A stretch of 19,535 nucleotides of DNA from JAUIEH01 sp964483375 (GTDB taxonomy: Bacteria; Pseudomonadota; Alphaproteobacteria; Caulobacterales; Maricaulaceae): contig CAZABJ010000049.1 of the NCBI GenBank assembly GCA_964483375.1, positions 1-19,535 on the forward strand, given 5' to 3'. Below the pieces are notes generated by a model. That model made no database searches. It was not told the DNA's origin and was given only the letters and a program-made list of their open reading frames with translations. Position numbers and translations under genes: made by a program. This document shows, piece after piece, positions 9,201 through 16,645 of this stretch (its first letter is position 1; each line of letters starts with the position of its first letter).

Positions 9201-11570
9201 ATCGTCGGAGTTCACGGTGACGGTGGCGTTCCGCACGCCGATGCCGGAGGAGGTGAAGGTCACGTCGAACGTCGTCGATCCCCCGGCCGGCACGGTCGCA
9301 TCGGGGTCGTCCGTGACAGCGTAATCCCCGGCTTGCGGCCCGGAAATCACCACAGGCAAGGAAATCGTCAGGGGACCGGACCCGTCATTTTCGATCGTAA
9401 AAGTGCGGGTCACGGAGCCGACATTGGGGTCGACCACGCCGAAATCCGTGTGATCGTCGACCGAGCCGGGCGTCACGTCGCCGTCGACGATGGTGATGCC
9501 GTTGCCGCTCACAACCATGGTCGGCGCAGCCGCGCCGGAGGCTGTCGGACAATTGGGATCAAGCGCGTTGGCGTCGAAGGTTTCGACAAGCGCCTCTTCA
9601 GGCGCGCCCGCGCCTGTGTAGGTCGCGCCATTGGCGAATGTCCGGGTCGTCGTGGAGCCGTTGTAGATCACCACTGAGAAGGGGCCGACGCTGGGGTCGA
9701 CCCGCGTTGACGGGTCGAACCGGTAATTCAACGCTCGCCCAGTGTCGAAGCCGTCAATGGCCCCGTCTAGGACCGTATTGGCCCCATCCACGAGCAGAAC
9801 TTCAAAATAGTCGAGCCCGGCGCTATCGGCTGTCGTGCTCGTGGCGATGCTGTATTGGGCGGAGAACCGGCTGGGCGAAACCGCGGTGCAATCGGCGTCA
9901 AAGTCTAAGAACGGCGCCACGTTAAGGGACGCGCTGAAGTCCGCTTCGTTCAATCCCTGGATGGCGAAATCATAGGCGGCTTCGTCGGCGTCGTCGGAGT
10001 TTACGGTGATTGTCGCGGTGCGAACGCCCCGGGCGGAGGGGTCGAAGGTCACGTCGAACGTCGTCGATCCCCCCGCTGGCACCGACAGCGCCGGCTGGTC
10101 GGTCACAGAGAAGTCGCCCGCATTCGTCCCCGAGACATCGACCGACGTCAGGGTGAGCGCGCCGGACCCGGTGTTTTCGATGCTGAACGTCCGGGTGACG
10201 GTTCCGGCCGGTGTGGCGACCGAACCGAAATCGGTGTGGTCGGCCGTCCCAGGCGTCGTATCGCCGTCAGCGATGGTGACGCTGTTGCCGGTGATGTTGA
10301 TTTCGGGCGCGGGCGGCGCAGGGCAATCCGCATCAAGCGCGCTGGGATCGAAGGTCTGCGTATCCAGATCCGCCGCGCTGGGCGTATACGTCGCGCCCTG
10401 CCCGATGCCGTTGTTGAATTGAGGCGGGAATGTAGCGAACGTCTCGCGCAGGTAGAGCGTAAACGGCCCGCTGGCCGGGTCAAAGTCCGTGTCGACAACG
10501 GGCGAAAGAGCGTTCGTCTGAAAGAACGCGGGGATGCTCAGTATGGTGCGATCGAGCACGACGCCGGAGCCATCGACGAGGTATACGTAGGAGGCGCTGT
10601 TGTCCTCCTGCAGCAAGGTCACCGACGCCGTGAAGGACGTTGGCGAAGCCGCGGTGCAACTCCCATCGGCAGACAGCGTCGGCGCTGCACCGAAACTCCC
10701 TGAGTTCTCGCCGAATATCTGCTGTTGAAGCGCGAAGTCGTAACTGGACGTATCAGGATCATCACTGGCGATCACGAGCGTGGCGTTGAAATCGCCAGCG
10801 GCGCTCGTCGCCGCCTCCACCACCACAGTCGTGCTCGATCCGGCTGAAACAGAGCTCGCCGGCGGCGTTGTGATGGAGAACGTCGCGGCGTCTGCTCCGG
10901 TGATTTGCGCAGATGAAATGTTCAACGTCGCCGCGCCCGAGTTCTCAATTGTGAATGTTCGAGCCAAAGGCGTGCTGTTCTGGTTGAGATTGGGGAAGCG
11001 CGTATGATCCGCCGTCCCTGGCGTCGTATCGCCGTCCACGATGGTGACGCCGTTGCCGGTGACGTTGATATCGGGCGCCGGGGCGGGGCAGTCGGGATCC
11101 AACGCCGAAGGATCGAAGGTGACGCGATCAAGCTCTTCGCCGCCCACCGTGCCTGTAAAGACAGTGCCGTTGCCCGGCGTTATCGATGAGCCTTGATTGC
11201 TTTCGTATAACACGAAGTGGAACGGTGCGGCGCTTGAGTTGAAGCCGGTGAAGCGTACAATACTCGTGTTAACCGGTGTGCCTAGGCTAGTGAAAAGGGT
11301 GCGCCCTGATAGCACTCTCTCATCGGCGTCGAGCAGCAAAACCCAATAATAGTCGAAACTAAAAAGGTCCCCCACTTCGCCAGTAACAGTATAGTCAATG
11401 GTGAATTCTGTGACGTTTGATGCCGTGCACAAACCATCGGTTTGGAGTGTGGGACTGCTCGTGAAATTTCCGTCGGTGGCCTGCGCCGGGTTCGCCGCCA
11501 GACTAATTGTAAGGATCGCAGCGCCGGCAAGTGCGAGGCTGCGACCGAAAAACGCGAAACGACCAAACAT
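5756..11570 (-). CDS. Giant modular autotransporter-like surface protein, N-terminal part (signal peptide, A/D modules, Ig-like repeats)
   Basis: N-terminal ~1,938 residues. I chose the ATG at 11568-11570 because GGGGGAG lies four bases upstream and the product then opens with a clean signal peptide: MFGRFAFFGRSLALAG, a hydrophobic core, then AQA before TDG, about 31 residues. An in-frame start at 11651 would add 27 Arg-rich residues and an extra cysteine. The mature part has six A modules (about 130 residues, one Cys near each end) alternating with six D modules that resemble choice-of-anchor-D/HYDIN domains (PEINxTGNGVTIVDGDTTP, then RTFTIENTG). Two Ig-like modules (8100-8741) interrupt the series between A4 and D4. 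From 6227 a 333-bp Ig-like tandem array begins and runs into the N gap. The piece is incomplete at 5756; the continuation at 98-5655 carries the outer-membrane anchor. Secretion by Sec is well supported; ligand and role are unknown. Confidence 0.85.
6228..11477 (-). repeat. Six alternating A/D protein modules (A unrecognised, two Cys each; D choice-of-anchor-D-like)
   Basis: Approximate A modules: 11076-11477, 10311-10706, 9537-9953, 8742-9167, 7332-7745 and 6576-6971. D modules: 10707-11075, 9954-10310, 9168-9536, 7746-8099, 6972-7331 and 6228-6575. An A module reads roughly PTLSxDGxCTAxSPTxF, then YxxVLLVDGxxxVLD, PASGPFxxxxY, GATYT and ALDxDCPAP. Its two cysteines are 111-114 residues apart in all six copies, and D modules have none, so a disulfide within each A module is likely. 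A3 and A4 are the closest pair. The pair of Ig-like modules at 8100-8741 sits exactly at the A4/D4 border. Confidence 0.75.
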
Positions 11571-12296
11571 CGCACTCCCCCAAGACACCCCACGCTCCGC
11601 GCACGCACGGAGCCGACGCCGAAATCGACGTCGCGGTTCACCACTCACCACGGCCGCTGACCCTCATTGGCGGGGTCGGTCGGCCAGCCGCTTCAGATCA
11701 CGCGGGCAAGGTCACGCGCGCGGCGCAAATCTGCGACGCGATCCAAAACGACGGAAACATTGGGCGAGAAGGGGCGCGGGACCGTCTGAGCGACAGTCGA
11801 AATCCGAACGTCAATGTCGGTTCGTGCGGACCCATAACGCGGCTCCCCCTAGCCAATTCTTTAACGTTAACCTTTTCAACAGCGTTTCCACAAGTGTCCC
11901 ACAAGTCACACACAAGTCTGAGTTTCGTCCAGGGAGCTCAGGGGGAGGCGGTGACGGGCGCAAACTCGGCGGTGGACCGGCCGGCCGGCGCGGAGTGAGG
12001 CGTGCGATGTGGTCAGGCGCGTCTGTCTCGCTAAGCGTTTGGGAGCCGCATCGGCGCCATCCGCAACACTTCGTCGGCCGCCTTGGGTGACCGGTTGGGA
12101 GAAGGGATCCTCTGGAATCGCGGAGACGCCCCTGAGTTTCAGTGGGCGTGACACTCAAAGCGTGACGCAGAAATCAGGGCGAATACGCGCGCCATGGACG
12201 CTCCGGAAATGGGGGCGGCAAATCCCCGTCGGCGCTAGCCCTCGCTGAGATTTGGACCGCCTCCTCGGGCGTTTTTCGGCACGCGGGGCTTCGCGC
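11571..12296. other. 726-bp spacer without a credible gene
   Basis: The spacer lies between the start of the giant minus-strand gene and the end of the LysR gene. Short ORFs overlap on both strands, but none has a convincing ribosome-binding site, a recognisable product or a plausible composition. The noticeable content is the AT-rich block and repeats at 11855-11920. I see no convincing terminator for the LysR gene just below 12297; a short CGCC/GGCG hairpin followed by five T (12258-12276) is oriented on the plus strand, where no gene ends. Confidence 0.6.
11861..11917. promoter_or_regulatory. AT-rich island with TTAACGTTAA palindrome and three CACAAGT repeats at 11-bp period
   Basis: TTAACGTTAA occupies 11861-11870. 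CACAAGT occurs at 11889-11895, 11900-11906 and 11911-11917, so the repeats start exactly 11 bp apart, about one helical turn. This is the most AT-rich patch in a GC-rich spacer and lies about 290-350 bp upstream of the giant gene's start codon. On the minus strand TTGAAA (11879-11874) could serve as a -35 box, but I find no good -10 at the right distance. A regulator-binding array for the giant gene is a reasonable guess; the protein is unknown. Confidence 0.35.
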
Positions 12297-13193
12297 TCAC
12301 GTCAGGCTGTTCGCGAAGCGGTCAACCAGGTAGTCGGTCAACAGACGGACTTTTGTCGAAAGGTGTCTGGCCGGCGGGTAGATCACCTGCAGCATGAGAA
12401 GGCGACATCGATAGTCCGGCAGAACCCGCACGATTTCGCCGCTTTGTAGGAGAGGGGCGAAGGAGAATTCCGGCATGATCGCCACGCCGAGGCCCTGCCG
12501 CACCGCCTCGTAAAGGGTCTCGCGATGATTTGAGATCAGGCGCGGCCTCACGCGGACGGACATCTCCCCGCCCGGCCCGAACATTGACCAGCGCGGCGTC
12601 GCTCCTTCGCCGGCGAAATGAAGCGTGTCATGGTCGGCGAGGTCGGAGGGCGCGTTTGGAACGCCTCGCCGCGCTGCATAGGCGGCGGCGCAATACATGC
12701 CGTAGTCCAGCGACAAGATCCGGTGGTCAACGAGCTCGGTTTCTTCGTCAGGCTCGGCGATGCGCACCACCAGGTCGTACCCGTCCGCCACCGGGTCGAC
12801 CATCCGGTTCTCCATCGTCAATTCGACGTCGACGGCGGGGTACTGCGCCATGAAGTCAACCACCGCACGAGAGAAGTTCACGCCCGGAATCGAGCTTGGC
12901 GTGTTCAGGCGGATCTTGCCGACCGCCATGTCTTGATGGGCGACGACCGTGGCCTCGGCCTCGTTTAGGTCGTCCACGATCGCTTTGGTTTTGAGATAGA
13001 AGGCCTCGCCTGCGCTGGTGGGGGCGGCCTTTCTGGTCGAGCGTTGGATGAGCTGCGCACCCAATCGGTCTTCGAGCTGTGCGACGAGCCGGCTTGTTTG
13101 GGAGCGCGAGAGGCCCAACCGCCGCGCAGCGCCGGCGAAGCTCTCTTCTTCCACCACGCTGAGAAACGCTTCGAGCGCGTTGAACCGATCCAT
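12297..13193 (-). CDS. LysR-family transcriptional regulator
   Basis: A 298-residue protein of normal LysR length. Residues 1-60 form the winged helix-turn-helix: MDRFNALEAFLSVVEEESF, then AARRLGLSRSQTSRLVAQLE as recognition region, then LGAQLIQRSTRKAAPTSAG. The rest is the periplasmic-binding-protein-like effector domain, beginning about residue 90 with GKIRLNTPSSIPG and including VADGYDLVVRIAEP and AVRQGLGVAIMPEF. This is close to the large CrgA/DsdC-like subgroup in which the first residues are MDRF. The start is supported by AGAGGA a few bases upstream. It is divergent from the pirin gene 148 bp away, with a LysR-type inverted repeat between them, so it probably controls pirin and itself. 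The effector molecule cannot be read from the sequence. Confidence 0.93.
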   Translation of the reverse strand: MDRFNALEAFLSVVEEESFAGAARRLGLSRSQTSRLVAQLEDRLGAQLIQRSTRKAAPTSAGEAFYLKTKAIVDDLNEAEATVVAHQDMAVGKIRLNTPSSIPGVNFSRAVVDFMAQYPAVDVELTMENRMVDPVADGYDLVVRIAEPDEETELVDHRILSLDYGMYCAAAYAARRGVPNAPSDLADHDTLHFAGEGATPRWSMFGPGGEMSVRVRPRLISNHRETLYEAVRQGLGVAIMPEFSFAPLLQSGEIVRVLPDYRCRLLMLQVIYPPARHLSTKVRLLTDYLVDRFANSLT

Positions 13194-13237
13194 TCCGTCC
13201 TCTTTACGGCCCGATCCAGGTTCTGGGAGCGGTCATT

Positions 13238-13254
13238 GTTGCATTTCGCGCAAC
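13238..13254. promoter_or_regulatory. LysR-type operator (T-N11-A inverted repeat)
   Basis: GTTGC, seven bases, GCAAC: a perfect 5-bp inverted repeat that satisfies the T-N11-A rule of LysR-family boxes. It lies centrally in the 148-bp divergent spacer, about 88 bp before the pirin start and 45 bp before the LysR start, which suits control of both genes. No clear -35/-10 pair was found for either gene. Confidence 0.6.
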
Positions 13255-13341
13255 CGATTGTCGCCTCCGGGCGGTCTAGTTTCCCAGCCTGCGCGCGCGC
13301 ATGTTCCGCAGCAACGCAGACTGAGACTAAGGAGCCGCGCC

Positions 13342-14061
13342 ATGCTGAGCATCAGACGCGCCGAAGACCGCGGGGCCACCAAGATCGGTTGGCTCGACTC
13401 CAAACACACCTTCTCCTTCGGGGGTTATCAAGACGACGCGCATATGGGCTTCGGTCCGCTGCGGGTCATCAATGAAGACCGCGTGATCCCCGGCGCGGGG
13501 TTCTCGACCCACGGGCATCGAGACATGGAAATCATTTCTTATGTGCTTGAAGGGGCGCTGGAGCATAAGGACTCCATCGGCACGGGCTCGGTGATCCGTC
13601 CCGGCGACGTGCAGCGGATGAGCGCAGGCTCCGGCATCCGGCATTCGGAGTACAATCACTCCAAGACCGATCCGGTGCATTTCCTGCAGATCTGGATCTT
13701 CCCGGAGAAAACCGACCTGCAGCCGAGCTATGAACAAAAACAGTTTGCCGAAGCCGAAAAGCGCGGCGTCTTAAAACTGGTCGGCTCGCCCGACGGCCGA
13801 GACGGCTCGGTGACCATCCACCAAGACGTGTTTCTGTATGCGGGGCTCTTCACCGACGGGGAGGCGACGACGTTCGCGCTTCAGGCTGGCCGGGGCGTTT
13901 GGGTTCAAGTTGCGCGCGGTCAGGTGACGGTGAATGGCGAGACGCTGCGCGCTGGGGACGGTTTGGCGGCCGCCGCGTTGGAGCGTCTCGAAATCGATCG
14001 CGCTGAAGACGCCGAAGTGTTGCTCTTCGACGTGCCCTTAAGCGCCTCCTCAGCGCACTGA
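13342..14061 (+). CDS. Pirin family protein (cupin-fold, YhhW-like, putative quercetinase)
   Basis: A 239-residue bicupin. The start at 13342 is preceded by AAGGAG with seven bases of spacing and gives MLSIRRAEDRG. A longer in-frame start at 13018 would overlap the LysR gene and lacks homology. The N-terminal cupin has RVIPGAGFSTHGHRDMEIISYVLEG, and metal ligands are visible at His57, His59, His101 and Glu103, the same positions as in E. coli YhhW and human pirin. MSAGSGIRHSEYN and LQIWIFP are also typical. Some family members oxidise quercetin in vitro; in bacteria the physiological substrate is often unknown, so only metal-dependent oxygenase or regulatory function is implied. It is cytoplasmic, with no signal peptide. 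It is followed by a strong terminator and probably controlled by the divergent LysR protein. Confidence 0.95.
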   Translation: MLSIRRAEDRGATKIGWLDSKHTFSFGGYQDDAHMGFGPLRVINEDRVIPGAGFSTHGHRDMEIISYVLEGALEHKDSIGTGSVIRPGDVQRMSAGSGIRHSEYNHSKTDPVHFLQIWIFPEKTDLQPSYEQKQFAEAEKRGVLKLVGSPDGRDGSVTIHQDVFLYAGLFTDGEATTFALQAGRGVWVQVARGQVTVNGETLRAGDGLAAAALERLEIDRAEDAEVLLFDVPLSASSAH

Positions 14062-14079
14062 CCAGGCCATCTGGGCGAT

Positions 14080-14128
14080 GCGCCGCGGCGGAGCCGGCTA
14101 GGGTCTCGCCGCGGCGCCGCATTTTTTT
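14080..14128 (+). terminator. Rho-independent terminator after pirin
   Basis: GCGCCGCGGCG (14080-14090) pairs perfectly with CGCCGCGGCGC (14107-14117) across a 16-base loop. Four bases later come seven T (14122-14128). It begins 19 bases after the pirin stop and separates pirin from the secE operon. Confidence 0.85.
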
Positions 14129-14160
14129 GCCGTGTTGCTTTTTTCCGCGACTCTGGGCCC

Positions 14161-14190
14161 TTGCGCCCGCCGCGCCGCTCGGTCATATAT
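14161..14190 (+). promoter_or_regulatory. Possible promoter of the secE-nusG operon
   Basis: TTGCGC at 14161-14166, then CATATATG around 14184-14191, lies between the pirin terminator and secE. Spacing to the best -10 hexamer is 17-19 bases, so the match is only fair. A promoter is expected here because the terminator isolates the operon. The leader to the secE start would be about 75 bases. No tRNA gene is visible in the interval. Confidence 0.3.
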
Positions 14191-14271
14191 GCCGGCTCTG
14201 CAGAGACATGGAGCGATGCGCGCATGCGCGGTTCAAGGCCGCGACCCGGCGCGTGTTCGCATGAAGGGCCA

Positions 14272-14505
14272 ATGGCGAGCGCCGACAAAAAACCGTTCAA
14301 TCCGGCGAGATTCTTCCGCGAAGTTCGCCAAGAAGGCGAACGCGTCACTTGGACGTCGCGCAAAGAGACGATCATCACCACGATCATGGTGTTTATCATG
14401 GTTGTGTTGGCGGCGTTGTTCTTCCTCGCCGTTGACTTCGTGCTGAGCAACATCGTCCGCGGCGGCATTTCGCTTCTGATCGGAGGCGGCGCGGATGGCG
14501 GCTGA
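14272..14505 (+). CDS. secE: Preprotein translocase subunit SecE
   Basis: A 77-residue single-span SecE, the short form usual in alphaproteobacteria. It is part of the SecYEG channel in the inner membrane, where SecE clamps SecY. The sequence shows a cytoplasmic amphipathic helix with the conserved FFREVRQEGERVTWTSRKE (residues about 11-29; the VxWxxRxE signature), then one transmembrane helix IIMVFIMVVLAALFFLAVDF. I start at 14272 (MASADKKPF) because the homology begins there; the upstream in-frame ATG at 14161 would add 37 low-complexity residues. A GAAGGG lies four bases upstream. The last 11 bases overlap the nusG start, implying translational coupling. Confidence 0.95.
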   Translation: MASADKKPFNPARFFREVRQEGERVTWTSRKETIITTIMVFIMVVLAALFFLAVDFVLSNIVRGGISLLIGGGADGG

Positions 14506-15064
14506 GGCGGGGTCGTTGGACACGCTGCCTGACGCGCGCTGGTATGTCGTCCACGTCTATTCCAACTTCGAAAAAAAGGTCGCCGAGGCGATCCGCCAAG
14601 AGGCGGAGACGCGCGCTCTTGACCATTGTTTCGAAGAGATTTTGGTGCCCACCGAGCAGGTCTCGGAACGGCGGCGCGGCAAGACGGTCAACACCGAGCG
14701 GACGTTCTTTCCCGGCTATGTGATCGTGAAGATGCGTCTGACCGACGATGCGTATCACTTGGTCAAGAACACCCCGAAAGTGACGGGGTTTTTGGGGGCC
14801 GACCACGGCAAGAAGCCGCTGCCGGTGAGCCCCCGCGAGCTTGAGCGCATGATGGGCAAGACCGCCGAAACCACCGAGCGCGCGCGGCCGACCATCGTGT
14901 TTGAGATCGGCGAAAAGGTGAAAGTGATGGACGGGCCGTTCAGCTCCTTCGAAGGCGTCGTGGAGGACGTCGACGAGGAAACGGCGCGTCTGAAAGTGGC
15001 GGTTTCGATTTTCGGTCGGGCGACCCCGGTCGAGCTTGAATACGCGCAAGTGGAAAAGCTTTAG
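14495..15064 (+). CDS. nusG: Transcription termination/antitermination factor NusG
   Basis: A 189-residue NusG that binds RNA polymerase through its N-terminal domain and Rho or ribosomal S10 through its C-terminal KOW domain. Visible marks are the NGN domain (RWYVVHVYSNFEKKVAEAI; EEILVPTEQV; RTFFPGYVIVKM; VTGFLG) over residues about 15-115, a linker, and the KOW domain GEKVKVMDGPFSSFEGVVEDV from about residue 139 to the end. GGAGG at 14482-14486, eight bases from the ATG, lies inside secE and supports the overlapping start. Length and both domains are normal. secE-nusG is followed by a 102-base gap before rplK that holds short hairpins but no T-tract, so transcription may continue. Confidence 0.97.
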   Translation: MAAEAGSLDTLPDARWYVVHVYSNFEKKVAEAIRQEAETRALDHCFEEILVPTEQVSERRRGKTVNTERTFFPGYVIVKMRLTDDAYHLVKNTPKVTGFLGADHGKKPLPVSPRELERMMGKTAETTERARPTIVFEIGEKVKVMDGPFSSFEGVVEDVDEETARLKVAVSIFGRATPVELEYAQVEKL

Positions 15065-15166
15065 ACAGATGGAACTGTGCGGGAGGCGGCGCCGAAAACC
15101 CCTGGCGTCGCCGCACCGCGCGGGCAGCGGGGCGCAGATCGCGTTACCGTTCAATGAGAGGGTGAG

Positions 15167-15598
15167 ATGGCGAAGAAGATAGACGGCTACATCAAGCTGC
15201 AAGTGCCGGCGGGTTCGGCCAACCCGTCCCCGCCGATCGGGCCGGCGCTCGGCCAGCGCGGCGTGAACATCATGGAGTTCTGCAAGGCGTTCAACGCCAA
15301 GACCCAGGAGATGGAGAAGGGCATGCCGGTGCCCACCATCATCACGGTCTACTCCGACAAGTCGTTCACCTTCGATATGAAGACGCCGCCGGCGAGCTTC
15401 TATCTGAAGAAGGCGGCGAAGGTGCAGAAAGGCTCACAGAATCCCAGCCGGGAAGTGGCGGGTTCTGTGACCAGGGCGCAGTGCCGGGAGATCGCGGAGG
15501 CGAAGTTCAAAGACTTGTCCGCAAACGATCTCGATGAAGCGACCAAGATCATCATGGGCTCGGCGCGGTCCATGGGCCTCGAAGTGACGGAGGGCTGA
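15167..15598 (+). CDS. rplK: 50S ribosomal protein L11
   Basis: 143 residues, the normal bacterial length. L11 binds 23S rRNA in the GTPase-associated centre and is needed for the stringent response through RelA. The N-terminal domain shows IKLQVPAGSANPSPPIGPALGQ with GVNIMEFCKAFN, and the C-terminal rRNA-binding domain contains FTFDMKTPPASFYLKKAA and IIMGSARSMGLEV. The start is preceded by GAGAGGG. It ends one base before the rplA start, so the two are translationally coupled. In many bacteria L1 represses this pair by binding the rplK leader; I could not confirm an L1-binding fold in the 102-base leader. Confidence 0.98.
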   Translation: MAKKIDGYIKLQVPAGSANPSPPIGPALGQRGVNIMEFCKAFNAKTQEMEKGMPVPTIITVYSDKSFTFDMKTPPASFYLKKAAKVQKGSQNPSREVAGSVTRAQCREIAEAKFKDLSANDLDEATKIIMGSARSMGLEVTEG

Positions 15599-15599
15599 G

Positions 15600-16304
15600 A
15601 TGGCGCGTCAGGGAAAACGGATGGCCGCTGCGCTTGAGGGCTTCGAGCGTGAGAAGGATTACGGCGTCGACGAGGCTGTGAAGATCGTCAAAGACAACGC
15701 CAAGGCGAAGTTCGACGAGACCGTTGAGATCGCCATGAATTTGGGCGTCGATCCGCGACACGCCGATCAGATGGTTCGGGGCGTGTGCAATCTGCCGAAC
15801 GGCACCGGTCGCACGGTGCGGGTGTTGGTGTTCGCCACCGGCCCCAAGGCGGAGGAAGCGACCGAAGCTGGCGCGGACATCGTCGGCGCTGAAGAGCTCG
15901 CTGAGGAGATCCAGGGCGGGCGCATGGACTTCGACCGGGTGATCGCGACGCCGGATATGATGCCGGTGGTGGGCAAGCTCGGCTAAGTGCTCGGCCCGCG
16001 CGGGCTGATGCCGAACCCGAAAGTCGGCACCGTCACGCCGAACGTCGCTCAAGCGGTGAAAGACGCCAAGGGCGGCGCGGTGCAGTTCCGGGTCGAAAAA
16101 GCCGGGGTCATCCATGCCGGGGTGGGCAAAGCGAGCTTCACCCAAGAGGCGTTGGCTGAAAATGTGCGCGCCTTTATGGACGCGGTCGTCAAGGCCCGGC
16201 CGTCCGGCGCAAAGGGGCAGTTTGTGAAGAAAATCGCGCTGAGCTCCACGATGGGGCCCGGCGTTCGCATCGATACGGGGGAGGCGGCTTCAGCGCCGTC
16301 TTAA
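15600..16304 (+). pseudogene. rplA: 50S ribosomal protein L1, interrupted by one in-frame TAA (codon 129)
   Basis: L1 binds the 23S rRNA stalk that escorts deacylated tRNA from the E site and, in many bacteria, represses its own operon. Both halves are well conserved and in the same frame: residues 1-128 (MARQGKRMAAALEGFEREK ... TPDMMPVVGKLG) and 130-234 (VLGPRGLMPNPKVGTVTPN ... ALSSTMGPGV). Between them TAA at 15984-15986 replaces the codon for the conserved glutamine of GQVLGPRGLMPNP, where CAA would need only C at 15984. Total length would be 234 codons, exactly like E. coli L1. The start has GGAGGG five bases upstream. GTG at 15987 directly after the stop could allow reinitiation, but no good Shine-Dalgarno serves it, and the cut falls within domain II. 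A sequencing error, a genuine recent nonsense mutation or readthrough are all possible. Confidence 0.9.
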
Positions 16305-16645
16305 CCCGCTTGTAACGCTATTCCGGCTTCACCGCCGGATAGGCGTCGCAATTCCGCGCGGTCGTGATGAGCGCGCGGGCTTTCGACGCCGACCTGTCCG
16401 AGACCGTAGGGGTCGGGTTCGCCCGACTTAATCCTCGCCTTCCGAGGCCCTGCGCAGACGGGTGACGAACGGACATCGCCCCTCGCCGGGGGCCGGCTTT
16501 TGCGCCGGCGCGTGGCGAGGACGACGCTCGATCGCGCTCCCGGGGCAGGCACAGCGTCTCTGACGCATGCGCGGCCTTTGGTCGAGCGCGCGGCGGGGCG
16601 CGACGGCGCCGGGATGGTCCCGGCGTCGGGCACGAGGAGGCCGCA
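16305..16645 (+). promoter_or_regulatory. 341-nt rplJ leader: L10 site and further hairpins
   Basis: Besides the L10-binding core this spacer holds a nested hairpin at 16481-16520 (CCTCGCC with GGCGAGG, inner GCCGGC-TTTTGC-GCCGGC) and a compact one at 16606-16626 (GCGCCGGGA-TGG-TCCCGGCGT). The latter ends seven bases before the rplJ Shine-Dalgarno GAGGAGG (16634-16640). None is followed by a T-tract, so none looks like an intrinsic terminator. The last could gate access to the ribosome-binding site or be an RNase processing site. No small ORF here has support. Confidence 0.45.
16404..16461 (+). ncRNA. L10 (rplJ) autoregulatory mRNA leader, kink-turn-containing core
   Basis: In the rplA-rplJ spacer the outer stem CCG/AGG (16404-16406, 16408-16410) pairs with CCT/CGG (16449-16451, 16459-16461). 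It leaves a one-base versus seven-base asymmetric loop, T against GCGCAGA, typical of a kink-turn. It encloses two hairpins: GTCGGG-TTCG-CCCGAC (16412-16427) and CCTCG-CCTTC-CGAGG (16433-16447). The blocks GACCGTAGG, CTTAAT and CCTGCGCAGACGG match my memory of proteobacterial L10 leaders. L10 or the L10-L7/L12 complex binds such leaders and represses rplJ-rplL translation. The boundaries are those of the visible core; flanking parts may belong to it. Confidence 0.7.

Noticed and set aside
11861..11920. Replication origin suggested by TTTCCACA-like and TTAA-containing motifs
   Set aside because: Only one weak DnaA-box resemblance (GTTTCCACA) and no cluster of boxes or neighbouring dnaA, hemE or parAB genes.
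11698..12248. Small ORFs in the spacer before the LysR gene
   Set aside because: Several overlap on both strands, none with a credible start, composition or homology.
13018..13341. N-terminal extension of pirin from 13018
   Set aside because: It overlaps the LysR gene and has no pirin homology; a strong AAGGAG precedes the ATG at 13342.
14129..14271. tRNA-Trp gene upstream of secE
   Set aside because: No anticodon-arm or T-arm consensus found; GGTTCAAGGCC at about 14230 lacks a partner cloverleaf.
15065..15166. L1-binding site in the rplK leader
   Set aside because: Expected from other bacteria, and small hairpins exist (for example ACAG-ATGGAA-CTGT at 15065-15078), but I could not match them to the L1 target structure.
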